DNA of 64,000 nt from Platerodrilus igneus (taxonomy: Eukaryota; Arthropoda; Insecta; Coleoptera; Lycidae): assembly GCA_036346225.1 (NCBI GenBank), contig JARFIW010001082.1, forward strand, positions 6,324,001-6,388,000. The letters are read 5' to 3'. The position numbers and the translations under genes are program-made. The notes under the pieces are model-generated. The model saw only the letters and a list, made by a program, of their open reading frames with translations. It ran no database searches and was not told where the DNA came from. Shown here piece after piece: positions 23,820-35,530 of this stretch (position 1 is its first letter; the number at the start of each line of letters is the position of its first letter).

Positions 23820-24590
23820 AAATATTTTCCAGAAGTTCTCAACAGACTGTATTCTCGGAGTTCTGAGCACTAGCAACACTGTATGATTTTTAAATAAATT
23901 AATCTGCCCAAGCACATTTGATAATGTACGGTAATATGCTAAGAGCAATTCAATTCTCGTTCATCTAAAACATTTTAAATGCTAGAGCATTTTCTAAATA
24001 GTTTGGAGCACTAGCAGCACTACAATTTTTAAATAAACTAATACTGTCCAAGCATGCTGTATTTTGAGAAAGTAATTTGCTAGCTGAAATCTTATAGTTC
24101 TTGTAGCTCTAAAGTACATTCTGTATAGTTCTCAACATACTGATGAGTTCTGAGCACTTACTTGAGCAGTATTGATTTAAAAACAGTACAAAATTGCTAG
24201 TGCTCAGAACTCCATAGAAAATGTTTTGGAGTGTTGGAAACTATACCTCAAATATTTTAGATGAGCAAGAACCATAAGATTTGGGCTAGCACATCACTCT
24301 ATTTTCTCAAAATACAATGTGTCTACAGTACGGATATGTTTAAAACTCATATAATGTTGTTGGTCCTTGGAATTCTTTACAAAACGCTTTAGTATGTTGA
24401 CAGTTAAACAGCAAACACTAGAACGAGAACATAAGATTTGAGCAAACATAACACTAACTCTCTCAAAATACTAGACTAGTATTAATTTATTTAAAAATTG
24501 TGCAATGTTGTTAGCATTCAGAACCCTTTAAAAATCTTTTATGCTTATAATTATTAAGAACTCTTGGAAAAACTAGAACTCGGAAATATT
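23820..24590. repeat. Foldback array: direct units facing inverted units
   Basis: A unit with GAGCACTAGCAACACT and TTTTAAATAAATTAAT appears in direct orientation near 23866 and 24001. It appears in inverted orientation near 24195 and 24495, so the block folds back about a centre near 24180. Conserved pairs include TTGCTAGCTGAAATCTTATAG (left, 24080; given here as a 20-base core plus one) and TGCTAGCCCAAATCTTATGG (right, reverse complement of 24270-24290). Confidence 0.7.
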
Positions 24591-25871
24591 GACAGCCTCT
24601 CAAATTGATATGCTTGTTGCTTAATTAAAATTTTATTTATTGCTTTTATGCAAGAGAACTTCTTATATAACTACAGTTGAATTATATATTTTACGAAACT
24701 TGACAATTTTATGTGTGGAAATCATTTAGGACAAAGTGAAACATAGCGTGAACTTAGCAAATTACTTTATCTCATATTTTTTGTATTGACGAATATAACC
24801 ATTCATTTAAAATAGAACTATTTAAGGGAAGACCGGAATTCTGAATATTTTATGATTTTCCGTAAAATACTATGTCAACACCACATACACTTCTGACAAA
24901 CACACTTTTAGTTAAGATTTTGTATTGCCTTCGAATCAGAGCAAGTAAAAGCTAAACTAGATTTCTTGAAATTTTTTAATCCTAAAGATGACTGATTACA
25001 TTATATCAGACGATAATACTAAATAGTTTACTAACCAGTACAAATTTATTTAATTTAGCAAATTTAATAAGTAATTTGGTTTGCAAAGGAATGTAACGTT
25101 CAGTACTGAGAATATTTCCTTAGATTCTGAAGTCATTTTTTAGAACAAGTTGCACATAAAAAGAAGTTCAATATAACCTTATTCCTGGTCTCACCATAAA
25201 GAACACGTTAAGTGCATTGTATAAAGATTTAAACAGCAACATACTTAATCGCTATTTGTAAACATATTACATACAAAAGGTTAATTTTTTAATAAACTGA
25301 ATGCAACCCCACAGTTTGGCCTGACAAGTAGAATATATGTGCTGGTTTCATTAGTGTAGACACATAGTTTACCTTGTTTTGTGATAAAAATATGTTTATA
25401 ATAAATGCATCTGCCACCCGCATGGGTTGTAAAGAATATCTTGATGCTTGAGTATCCTTAAGTACTGATAGATTTATGACTTTTAAGGTGAGAAATAACA
25501 AACACAATATCATAATTCTATTAGAGACATTTCAATCACTGACTATTCTATTACAACCAATTATATTTCAAAGCATACAAGCATTATAGTTTAAATAAAG
25601 CATAACCTTTTAGAACGGTATAGAACTTTTAATGCATTGGTCTAACAATGAGCTTAACCAAAACCTATAGAATAGTGCAATTTTTTGCCAAGCCTTGATA
25701 TTAGACATTTAATATACAAACCCTTATTTTAATTTTTACATTATTTAAACTAGTCAACTACTGAAATTTTAAATTAAAACAAAAACACACTAATGGATAT
25801 TAAGTTATAATAATATTAGAATCACACGTTTTTAAAGAATAAAATGTTTGTCGTAATAAAAACATAAAATG
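24591..25871. other. Unassigned sequence downstream of the FBXO7-like gene
   Basis: This is 3' of the minus-strand F-box gene. I looked for a continuing exon and found none that joins in frame with convincing splice sites. The open frame at 25289-25513 has no recognisable domain. Confidence 0.45.
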
Positions 25872-26579
25872 TTACAAGTGAAAATAAGACACATGCTTTT
25901 TCTTTACCGGTACCTTAACAGTATCATTCAAAAATTTACCATCGTTAACAATCTTTTGGAAAAAAAGTGAAGTTTTTGACAAATTTCTTAAAGATCCAAT
26001 ATCACAATACTTTAAAATTTTCCATACAATTTCAAGTGGCATATGCTGCAGCATACTTGATATATATCCATGTTGTGCAAAAAGAAATAGTTTCGAAGGA
26101 TGACTAATAGAATTTTTAAAATTTAAAGAAAGTTGTCTTAGGTTTTGGTATTGTGTTATGTCTATTACATGTAATGAGGGATCTAAAAGTAAGCTAAAAT
26201 TTCCTTCAGGAAAACCTTTTATATGACAATTTATAATTAAATCATCAGCAGCATCAATGCCTGTAATTATGCATAAAGATCTGGGAAATGGAGGTAAAAC
26301 AAATGACAAATTATAGGTCAAATTTCGCTTCCAATTTTTAGGAAATGTTTTTGCTAATAGTAAAATTTGTTTAAAATTGAATTCATGAGAATATTCCCAA
26401 CTTGAAGGAACACTATATGGGACAAATCCGCTTTCAAGCATTAGAATATAAATAAAAACTATTATAATATCTTGCTTTGTTAATACAATTCCTTCCTGCT
26501 TAAAGTAGTTTAACACATTTTCCAGACTTTTAGGTGTTGCTTTCTCACAACCATAATCTTCTAACAACATGCACCTCAT
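25872..26579 (-). CDS. Fbxo7: F-box only protein 7 (FBXO7/nutcracker)-like
   Basis: An uninterrupted 235-codon frame, and the only host gene I can name. FBXO7 proteins are substrate adaptors of SCF ubiquitin ligases and bind the proteasome regulator PI31. Residues about 40-60 hold the hallmark YILMLESGFVP. A PI31-like FP domain follows at about 65-175 (NLTYNLSFVLPP, the ITGIDAADDLIINCHI strand pair, HPSKLFLFAQHG). The F-box is at about 178-215 (LQHMPLEIVWKILKYCDIGS, then LRNLSKTSLFFQKI). The ubiquitin-like N-terminus and the Arg/Pro-rich C-terminus of the family are absent. The ATG at 26579 is preceded by in-frame stops, and a possible donor (AAG then GTACCG) lies near the 3' end, so exons may be missing on either side. 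Recognition is by motif memory. Confidence 0.65.
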   Translation of the reverse strand: MRCMLLEDYGCEKATPKSLENVLNYFKQEGIVLTKQDIIIVFIYILMLESGFVPYSVPSSWEYSHEFNFKQILLLAKTFPKNWKRNLTYNLSFVLPPFPRSLCIITGIDAADDLIINCHIKGFPEGNFSLLLDPSLHVIDITQYQNLRQLSLNFKNSISHPSKLFLFAQHGYISSMLQHMPLEIVWKILKYCDIGSLRNLSKTSLFFQKIVNDGKFLNDTVKVPVKKKHVSYFHL

Positions 26580-27126
26580 AGTTTAAATTTAAAATGACTA
26601 AAAGACACTAGAAAATTGAACAAATAGCTTCAAAACTAATTAGATGGGTAAAACTTTATCCATTATCAACAAAAATCTCAAATCACTTGTTGGAAGAACT
26701 AGAAAAGCTTCTTAAACAAATGCTAAAAATAAGTAAGGTTATGTTTATATATTGTTCAAAATTATACTTACGAAATGCAAATTAATAAAACTAGTTTAAA
26801 AACTACTTCAAGAAAATCCCATTAAAAGGTAGTATAATGTCCTTGTGTGTGATAAAGCAATGAAAAGTACCAGTTTAAAATCCAAGGAAAACTTTTTTTA
26901 TTTTCCTCACAACCCACATATTACTACATTGAATTTTAAATTGTGGCAGGATGCGAATACTAATAATCAATACATATACGACTCTAACACTTCAATATGA
27001 AACACTTTACGCAATAACAATAACTTTAATAAGGTTTGTTTATCAGGTTTAAGTACAGTTTCAAGTTGCAATTCAACTGTCAAACCTTGACAGAATATAG
27101 GTTAGAATAGAATATAAATTCAGTAC

Positions 27127-27235
27127 CTGATTCAGTTTGTGTTTGTTTGGTGGTTTCACTATTGTTCACTAAATTATTTTCAAAATCTAGACCCACTTTA
27201 GTTAATGTTGTATTGTTCCCACTGCACTCGGCCAT
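27127..27235 (-). CDS. Candidate 5' exon upstream of the F-box gene
   Basis: An ATG at 27235 opens 36 codons beginning MAECSGNNTTL and ending TQTES, followed by a good donor (CAG then GTACTG). The phase does not join to the F-box frame through either visible acceptor (TTTTCTAG or CTTTTAG near 26600) without meeting a stop. A further exon, an upstream ORF, or a separate transcript would have to be assumed. Confidence 0.3.
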
Positions 27236-28157
27236 TTTATATTTTATTTAAAACTTCCGTATTTAGCAACAACTTTGTCAGTTTTAAATAACTAAAATAA
27301 CTTCTTATAGTTATATAAAATTTAACAATTTACAGATGGCGCCAGATATTTAACTGTAAAACGTAGCAAAAGTAAAAGTGAATTTTTGATAGACCACTTC
27401 ATTACTTTTTTAAAAGGCTAACAAGTTTTTGATTATCTAACCTATGAAGTTTCGTTTAAAACTAGGTAATTAAATCTGTTTGTTTGATTTCAAAGTTAAC
27501 ATGCATTTATCTATTTGCATTATAGTAAAAATAAGTATTGTTCTAACCACTAATTTTTTCTTAAATAGATGTTTCTATACCCCAAAAATATTGTTTTACC
27601 AAGAGTAGATAAATTTTGTTTTTATTTTAAAAAATTTTGTTAAGCAGATAGGTAGTATCATGTATGAAAGATTTTGCATTTTACAAATTTCTTGTTTCCA
27701 GCAATTGGGATTCCTTATAGTAGTATACTATAGAATTCAAAATTACAGTCACGAAATTTCAGTCGCTGCTGTCATTGAAAAATTTTTTTTTTAAAATATG
27801 TAAATACGACAGGTTATAGGAAAGCTCTCAGGCCTGCCTCACCTTTATTAATAGTTTGTTTCAAATAAAATTCCTTATTATCCACACAATATGGTCGATT
27901 ATATTCAAAATTATGTTTTTCCAACTACTAATTGCATTTGTTATTTAAATTTTTATTTATTAACCTTTAGAAATTGTATTGTTTAATTGTGGTTAAACAA
28001 TTAAATTTACTTTAAATTAAATTCTTTTTCGAACAAATATTGAATGTTCAAAGGTCATGTGTAATACATTTTTCAACCACTCTGTTGTATATTGTATTAT
28101 GCTGGAATGATTAATTTATGATTTAATTATATAATAATTATGATTGTTAACAACACT
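27236..28157. other. Intergenic sequence
   Basis: AT-rich. No ORF, RNA gene or repeat is recognised between the F-box gene and piggyBac. Confidence 0.5.
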
Positions 28158-28161
28158 TTAA
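28158..28161. repeat. TTAA target duplication, left
   Basis: TTAA directly precedes CCCATATATT, the left tip of the piggyBac element. Confidence 0.8.
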
Positions 28162-30704
28162 CCCATATATTGCTGAAGGGGTTTTTTTATGGTTAGAGAA
28201 GGATTGAATGACAGAAATAATCAAACATTATCTTTAAACTATCAAGTTTTAGCTAAATAAACAAGTGCGCACATTTGTTTTAAAAAATGGTGGTGTCCTT
28301 TTAAAAGGACAGCAGGCTAAAAGGCTACTATAAAAATAAACTGTAAATTTATTTAATAATTGAAAATATTGCTAAACTAAGTCAACATCAACCTAATTAA
28401 ATCTTAGATGCTATAAAATTAATAAGTTTATTGTCTGAAGTGTATTTATTGCTTGTGATATAATTTGAAGCACTCTTTTGGGTGTAATGCTACTTCACAT
28501 TTTTCACACCTAAATTGCACTTTTTTATGACACTGGCCACATCGAGATTGTCTATCTTGGTATATAATTAAATGATCGATGCGGTCATATCGTGAAAATT
28601 CGTGTGCCAAACTGGGGGTTTTGGCTACCCCCCTCCGTGTCGATTTCTTGTAAGTTTCAAGCAAATTCATGGCGAGTGCTCTCCTAAAACTCAACTGATC
28701 TTTTGGTCCTTTGTTGATCCTATATAACTGCCAAGCATTTTGTACACTCATGTCAATGCATTGACAAATCAACAGAAAGTACCATTTTTTGCCGCGAATA
28801 GATGTACGGTACAAACTGATGTTTTGATCGCATCTATCCACTCCGCCCATGTAAGCATTATAAGACTTGATTAGACCAGGCTGATCAATTGTTATTTTGC
28901 ACTTTTCAATTCGCGAATATCTCTTAACTTGATTGATTGGGTATACTTGTAAATAGTTGGATGCAACATTCACAATACTATTGTCCTTTCACTTGCAAAC
29001 GATGACACGAGTATTTGACGTAGCAAACTCAAATGTCCCTCTCTTTGATCTTTTCATTATTTTTTATTTAGTTAGAGGACATTTTCCAGTTCTGTTTTCC
29101 CGCACAGTTCCAGTACCTTTTAAACCTCGATTTTTAAGTTCACTCAGAAAAGGAAGAGAAGTGAAAAGGTTGTCAAAAAAGAAATGAAATGGTACAGTTG
29201 GCCAACGGTTCTGTAAAACATCTGCATACTGTAGAACAACAGTAGGTCCTAAACCCATTGTTCTATAATTGTCTGGTAAAACCGTTGATGCTCCCTGGTA
29301 TGGGTCACACCAGTTTATGTAACCCAACCGAGTAGTTCCAACCCAAAACTTATACCCCCACCTTATGGGTTTACCTTTGATGAATTGCTTGCAAGTATGT
29401 CGACCATAGTAAGGAATCATGGATTCATCTATGCTGTGGTTTATTTCTAGAGGTGCATATAGCATAAACTTTTTGTTTAGTATGGTGATTAGCGGCCGAA
29501 CTTTTGCAAACTTATCAGTAATTTCAAGATTATTGTTATCACAGCAGTGCAAATTTCTCATAATAAAGGAAAAACGATCTCGTGGAATTGCATATGTAAC
29601 TAGTTGGTTATTAGTATCGTTTAAATTTTCCCAAAACATGTCGTCGTGGCAAAACTATATAGCCGCTAAGAACTAGAACTCCTACAAAACATCTTAGTTC
29701 ATCTATACTTATGTCTCCTACTGCATTATGTTGAGCAGCATACATATTAGTATTATGAAGTATCAAAAACAAAGCCTCATTGAAGAAAAGTTCAAACAAT
29801 TGCAACGGTGTTAATGTTTTTGTAGGCCCAGGAACAACATAAAATTCTCTAAGCTTTTCTGGAATAAGATCTTGTTTTTTCCATGACAGCTTCTGTTTAG
29901 GTTTTGTTAACTTACGTCTTTTTTTTGCAATATGTGATAGGGGTAGGTTATCTTCAGTCATATTCATCTTCAGAAGATTGTTGATTCACAATTATTTCTA
30001 CATCAGTGCGAAGTTGTCCTCCTGGTAAATTATTTATAGTTATATGATCTTCATCGCCAGAATCCTCATCGGTTATTATAGCATTTGCATCCTCGGGTGG
30101 AAAGAGCACAATACCATCTGGAATTACTTCAAGGATTTTCAAGTTCCTCCAACATTTCATGAAGCTTGAATGGTCGCCTATAAGATATTACCATAATTAC
30201 TAACATGTACTGATTAGTATCACTAAATAACACTATCTTGTATTGGCAATGTAGTTACTACACCTTTAGCTTACAAAAGATTCATACACTTTTAATAATT
30301 TTAAAATAGAGAATAGTAGCATATTTTACTGCCGTCCTTTAAAAAGGACAGGCATAATTGATGGTGAATTTTGTTAAAACTATTGAGGTTATGTGCAAAT
30401 AAGTGGAAGCCAATAAAAGTGTATAGCTTTAGCTAAGAAATGTTTCCACTCACTACTTCCAACAAAAGATATTAATAACAATATACTTACTTCCAATAAT
30501 CCATTATGCCTCAAAAATACATTCACTTAAAAAATCACCTGCTATAATTTAACTTCCCACTATTAATATGAACTAAAATCAGATGACAGACAGTTCTTCT
30601 TTCTGCTTCAGTTAACAGTGGCGCCATCATTGTGGGAGCAATGAAACTCGAAATAAGTAATTAAAGATCATTGTACTTTTAAAAGGACAGTAGGGGTAAC
30701 TGGG
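28162..30704 (-). mobile_element. piggyBac-family transposon, both ends present
   Basis: A 2543-base element flanked by TTAA on both sides. Tips: CCCATATATTGCTG on the left, and CCCAGTTACCCCTACTG on the right (reverse complement). The inverted repeats are imperfect beyond CCCA. A palindromic 16-mer, GTCCTTTTAAAAGGAC, lies at 28295-28310, with a one-mismatch version at 30334-30349. A related CTTTTAAAAGGACAG sits just inside the right tip. The transposase gene is on the minus strand. Confidence 0.87.
28446..30175 (-). pseudogene. piggyBac transposase pseudogene
   Basis: DDD transposase, read on the minus strand. The acidic N-terminus (ITDEDSGDEDHITINN) is in the frame at 29954-30160. An N-terminal domain follows at 29611-29967. 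Catalytic regions at 29064-29639 show IDESMIPYYGRHTCKQFIKG (first D) and FFDNLFTSLPFLSELKNRGL (second D). At 28446-28973, YMGGVDRCDQNISLYRT holds the third D, followed by a Cys-rich tail CGQCHKKVQFRCEKCEVALH. Frameshifts occur near 30130, 29960 and 29640, and there are in-frame stops at 29064 and about 28990 (a TGA where Trp is expected). All three catalytic aspartates survive, so inactivation is fairly recent. Confidence 0.9.
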
Positions 30705-30708
30705 TTAA
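30705..30708. repeat. TTAA target duplication, right
   Basis: TTAA directly follows the right tip GTAACTGGG. Confidence 0.8.
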
Positions 30709-31201
30709 GTTAAAACTTCATTCTTTTTTTGTTGGTTTGAAAAAATTTTCGAATACTTTACTCGATTATGTTCAGTACCTACCCATCACTTATGATTGCC
30801 TTTTCATATACGCAGAGTTTCGGGAATGATAATTGAAGCTAAGCCTGCACTTTCAACTATTGTTTAATTTCTTTTATATAGAATAAATTATTATTCACTT
30901 TCATGGATATTATTATGTATGCTCGTTAAATATGTTTATTTCCATTTTTAAACTTTAAACTTATAGCATTGTTGTTCGGTAACAGAAGTGATAAAATCTA
31001 TAGAGAAACATGGCCTTTAAAGAAGTTTTTGTCATTAAACTGATTAAAGGGCACACCATCTTCAAAAAGGTTGGTATAATCATATGTTATTATTTAACTT
31101 ACGTGACCTTTCGTTACACGATGTTGGATATATCTAAAGATCAAATTGAGAGAAAGTCTTCTTTTGAAACACCAAAATGTATACTACTTTTACTGTATTA
31201 T
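30709..31201. other. Unassigned sequence
   Basis: The open frame at 31010-31219 runs into the solo LTR and has no domain. Nothing else is recognised. Confidence 0.45.
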
Positions 31202-31391
31202 TGTAGTAATTGTACATAAAATGTAAGTACCTGCAGTCAGTTATCGCTATAGTTACAATGCAATTAAATAAAAAGAAAGGGATGCAGCAGGTACAAGTTG
31301 ACAGATAACAATTTCTATAAACAGTTTAATTTGTAATTTTATCAATGTTTGTATTCCAATATTCGATATTGATTATCTTTATTGTAATATA
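31202..31391 (+). mobile_element. Solo LTR of the short-LTR gypsy element
   Basis: Matches the 3' LTR at 42138-42330 from TGTAGTAATTGTACATAAAA through GGTACAAGTTGACAGATAA to GATTATCTTTAT. Identity is roughly 90 percent by eye. The last ten bases differ from the 42.3-kb copy, and internal coding sequence is absent on both sides. It abuts the truncated end of LINE A copy 3. Confidence 0.8.
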
Positions 31392-31708
31392 TCCCATGCT
31401 ATTCCCCAAAAATGCCTTAGAACGTACTCTGCCCTTCTATTTCTCCTATTTTATTTCCACAGATATCCTTGTTGCCATACATCTGAAGCACAGCATTCCA
31501 AAAGGCTGCTACCATTTTCTGTCTAATTTTCCTACTGCCAGTATTTCATAGGCAAACTGTGCTGTGCTCCACACATTGCTCTGTACAATTTTCTTCTTGT
31601 TCCTATGTTTGTTGTCGTACATCATAGGCGCTGTTCTTTCTTGTCAGATGCAGGTCAGTCCCCTTCTAATGTTTTACAATTTTATACCCTATTTCTCCGA
31701 CATTCAGT

Positions 31709-31722
31709 GGTTGTGATGGGGG
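31709..31722. repeat. SINE target-site duplication, left
   Basis: GGTTGTGATGGGGG here and GGTTGTGAAGGGGG at 32001-32014 match at 13 of 14 bases. The uninterrupted sequence at 21677-21690 on copy 2 confirms the insertion. Confidence 0.75.
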
Positions 31723-32000
31723 GCTCCGTGGTGTGTGTGTGACTACTACGCCCAAGGTCCCGGGTCCGAATCCCGACACGGTCCGCTTGAAAAATGTTAG
31801 GCGAGCATTTTTCACAAAAATACACCCTCGTACGGATGAGAGGTAATGGAGGTCCCGTGTGTGTTGTCATGCACGTAAAAGATCCCTACCTTGCTTGGAA
31901 CAGCAAGGGATAGCAAAATTCCAAATTTTCCAGGTAAAAAAAAACTCGCTTCCTGGCCAATGTAGTACCTTCGGGTGGGGCATCGAAAAATCACATGTAA
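31723..32000 (+). mobile_element. tRNA-derived SINE inside LINE A copy 3
   Basis: Head GGCTCCGTGGTGTGTGTG and CCCGGGTCCGAATCCCGACA (B box GGTCCGAATCC), then the family body ending near CACATGTAA. It is about 278 bases long with flanking duplications. This is a third independent insertion of the family whose copies sit in the mariner element. Confidence 0.85.
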
Positions 32001-33769
32001 GGTTGTGAAGGGGGGTAAGCAGCCTGTGGCTGCCAAGTTCCCCCAGCACTTGAACATTTAGCGATTTAAATTTTTTTCAATATATCTTTTTGCACAGTCA
32101 ACATTAGCTGCAGATATTTCACAACCAACACATGTAGTTGTTTATAATAATCATCAGATTTATCTGCGCTTATTTTTTCGTCATTAGGTTTTCCGTCTCA
32201 AAACTGGTTGGACACGTACCTGCACTTATTTATATTCTGAGCTAGCCTACACAGTTCCCTGAAATTCTCACACAGCCCGTATACAGCTCCACAGCCTGTA
32301 TACAGCTCGTTTCCCCTTCTATTGTTTTCTAATTTTATGCCCTATTTCACCGAGATTCAGTGAAGAGGGTTAAGCTGTCTGTGGCTGCCAAGATCCCCCT
32401 ACACTTAGACATTTGCCGTATTAATAGTTTTCCAGTAAATCCTTTCACACAATTAACATTATTCGAGAATATTGCCAAACCAATACTTGTAGTTGCTTAT
32501 AATAATCTTCATGTTTAAGTTCTTTCTTCCCATACCATTTTTAGTACCTCTTCATTCTTAACTTTGTCTGTCCATGATATCTTCATCATACGTCTGTAGC
32601 ACCACATTTTAAAGGCTTCTACCTTTTTCTTGTCCGCTTCTCCTACTGTCCAGGCTTCACAGCCGTACAGTGCTGTGCTCCACACATATGTTTTAAGCAA
32701 TCTTTTCCTTGTTTCTATGTTTGTTGTCTTTGAACACGGTAGTTGCTTTTTCTTGTTAAATGTAGCACGACCTTGTGCTAATCTTTGTTGTATATCTTTT
32801 GCGCTTTTCCCATCTTGCGTTATTTGGCTTCCTAGGTAGCAGAAATCCTTAACCTCTTGTAAGTTCGTGTTACATATTTGTATTCTTGTTTTTGATTTAT
32901 TTTCCCCTCCTTTGCATACTAGTACTTTAGTTTTAATTTTGTTAATTTTCATACCGTATCTCTCTGTTAGAACCGTTTCCATTTCATTAAGAGCAGCTTC
33001 TAACTCTTACTTGCTATATGCTATATCATCTGCAAATCTAAGTATATCAATTTTTTGTCCCTGCATAGTAATTCCAAATGTCTTTCTGCATTTGACAGTA
33101 TTCATAGCCTCTTCAATGTACATGTTAATTAATGGGGATAGGGCACGTCCCTGTCTCATCCCTTTCCTAATTTACTTTCTATATTCCTGCTCTAATTCTA
33201 ATACTACAGTTTGTTCTTTGTATAAGCTATGTACTATTCGTCTATCCCTATAGCTCATTCCAATCTTTTTGAGTATTTCGAACATTTTTTTCCATTTTAC
33301 ATTGTCGAATGTTTTTTCCAGATCTACAAACCCTATATACACGCTTTCCCCTTTTTCTATTGTTTTCTCCATTATCACTCTCAGAGCTAAAATAGCCTCC
33401 CGTGTTCCTCTGTTTCGCCTAAACCCAAATTGGTCTTATCCTAGTATTTCTTCAGCTCGTTTTTCCATCGTCTTTGTACAATTCTAGTTAATAATTTTGA
33501 TATGTGCGCAGTCAAAGTTATTCGAAAATTTTCACATCTATCCGTACCTTTCTTTTTTGGTATAGTTACTATGATGTTACGTTTGAAATTTTTGGGTATC
33601 TCGCTTGTCTCGTACATATAGCTTACAAGTTGGAAGAGACGTTCTGTTACTGCTTGTCCAACGGCTTTTAGAGTTTCTGATTGCACCTTATCTGTACCCT
33701 GCGCCTTACCATTTTTCAGACCCTTTAACGCTAATTCAAATTCATCTCTAAGTATAGGCTAACCCAAGT

Positions 33770-34867
33770 AATAATAATAATAATAATATTTATTTAAAGC
33801 AGGTAATCCTAATATTACAATACATTAGAATAGAAAATAAAAAGAACATGCTTTCTTAATTTAAATAAATATAAATACAAATACATTTAGTGTTACTTAG
33901 AAGTTACTCAAGACCAAAAAGAAAAATTAAGTATCAGTAAAAGCAACAATTACTTAACTAGAAGTGTGAAAATTATAATTACCCCTACCAAGTTTAGGTC
34001 ATTTGGTTTATTTTATAAAGTACTTACATTTTAGTTAAGTTTTAGTTTTTTCATTAATTCCCGTTTAAAAGATGTCAATGTATTACAGTCTCAAATATCT
34101 TTTGGTAAAGTATTATGTTTAATCAGACCTTTGAAGAATATTGAATTCAGTCTTTTTCAATTTGGTCCTTGCAACATATAAATTTCCTTATGACCTAGTT
34201 TCATGGTTATGTATTTGGTGGGCATAAACAATAAACTCATCAAAATAACTTGGCATTAATCCATTGATAATTTTAAAAATAAATATCATTGTTAAATATT
34301 CAATTTTTTCTGTAACCGATAACCATTCTAGGGTGCTTAATATTTTTTGAATGTTAGTACTTTTGCTACATTCCAGTATGATTCTTAAACCTCTGTTCTG
34401 TAGTTTTTGAAGAGTACTTAACTTATTTTGGTCAAATAAATATAGTATTGTTGCACAGTGGTCATAATGGGGTTGAATGATTGTTTTGTAGACTGTAATT
34501 TTAGTTCTTAAAGACAATTTAGGTGCTGATCTTGAGAAGAAATATAGTTTTTTGTAATTTTATTTTTAACATAATCAAAGTGATTTTTAAATGTTAAAGT
34601 ACTATTCAACATAATACCTAAATACTTAGTTTGTTCAACAATTTGTAATATTTCATGACCAATCTTCAATGTGATAGCATTTCTATCGAGTTTATTTAAT
34701 TTATTAGTATTTCCAACAACCATTGCCACAGTTTTGCTTCTATTAAGTTTCAACTTGTTTATTTGAAAGTATCTATAAATTCTATCCAAGCTATTATTCA
34801 TTTTATTTGTTGCTGTTTGTATATCAGACTCTTTGATTACAAGTAGGGTATCATCAGCATATAGATT
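33770..34867 (-). mobile_element. LINE family B, 3' half
   Basis: Reads on the minus strand from VTNLYADDTLLVIKESD (RT catalytic YADD, about 34840) through LNRSKTVAMVVGNTNKL and VEQTKYLGIMLNSTLTFKNH to the C-terminal VYKTIIQPHYDHCATILYLF segment. It ends in a (TTA)n tail at 33771-33790. Two frames (34508-34897 and 34188-34517) overlap, so one frameshift is present. CR1/Jockey-like by motif style. It is continuous with 39839-40968 on the other side of the LTR element. Confidence 0.87.
34864..34867. repeat. GATT target duplication, left
   Basis: GATT flanks the LTR element here and at 39835-39838. The LINE B reading resumes exactly across it. Confidence 0.75.
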
Positions 34868-35515
34868 TGTTACATGCCAAAAATTGGCATTGCACACTTT
34901 TTAATTTGTGAGTGAATTCGGGCCAATGTTTTAAAAGATGGACTTGTGCATTTCTGTCACTTCAGACACTTGCGTCGGCGCAAGAGGATGCGCAGACGCG
35001 GAGTGAGGAAGAAGTGCGTGGTTTCCGACACGACAATTATTAGCCAACGAGACGTCGAACAGTGAAGTTTATCGGTGTCGTGGCTTTGTCTTTTCTCTTT
35101 AAGATAACGTAGGTTTCCCTTTATATCTGTCTCTTATCGTTCCTTACCTGGTTATTCCTATCATACCGCTACAAACAAAGAAGAGGGAAGACAAATTAAT
35201 CTGATTTCAACGATGGCTAACTCGAACCACGCCCAACAACAACGAGATCAATGGAAATCAGCATGGTTCCTGCCGCAAGAATAACTGCAAGGTCGTGAAG
35301 AGCTCCACATTTTTTAGTGAGTACATTTTATCTTTTTCTTTAGGGCGCCTCTTGTATCACTGTAAACATTTTTGGTATGTGATACAATTTGAGACGCAAT
35401 TATGACGTAATATCTTATTGTGCAATATTATGTACGTTTTAGTGTGTTGCAAACTATTGTAGTGGCTCTGACACGCGTGTGCGGGACTATAACGGTTATA
35501 CCTTAGACTATAACA
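34868..35515 (+). repeat. 5' LTR
   Basis: Begins TGTTACATGCCAAAAATTGG and ends CCTTAGACTATAACA. It differs from the 3' LTR by roughly two to three dozen substitutions and small indels as read by eye. Confidence 0.9.
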
Positions 35516-35516
35516 G

Positions 35517-35530
35517 TGACGCCTAACGTG
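35517..35530 (+). promoter_or_regulatory. Primer binding site, tRNA-Lys type
   Basis: TGACGCCTAACGTG follows the LTR after one base. It matches 12 of 14 bases of the tRNA-Lys 3'-end complement TGGCGCCCAACGTG, and it sets the element on the plus strand. Confidence 0.65.

Larger units (their letters stand above)
31392..33769 (-). mobile_element. LINE family A, copy 3 (inverted)
   Basis: Minus-strand copy matching 19706-22050 of copy 2, with the same tandem-tail order. RT pieces are at 33441-33686 (VTIPKKKGTDRCENFRIT), 33172-33378 (GFVDLEKTFDNVKWKKMFEI) and about 33040 (LRFADDIAYSK; an intact FADD catalytic box followed by a stop). The C-terminal region is at 32515-32982 (FKMWCYRRMMKISWTDKVKN). 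The 5' end stops at CTTGGG 33764-33769, where LINE B begins with its TAA tail. A SINE is inserted in the tail. Confidence 0.85.
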
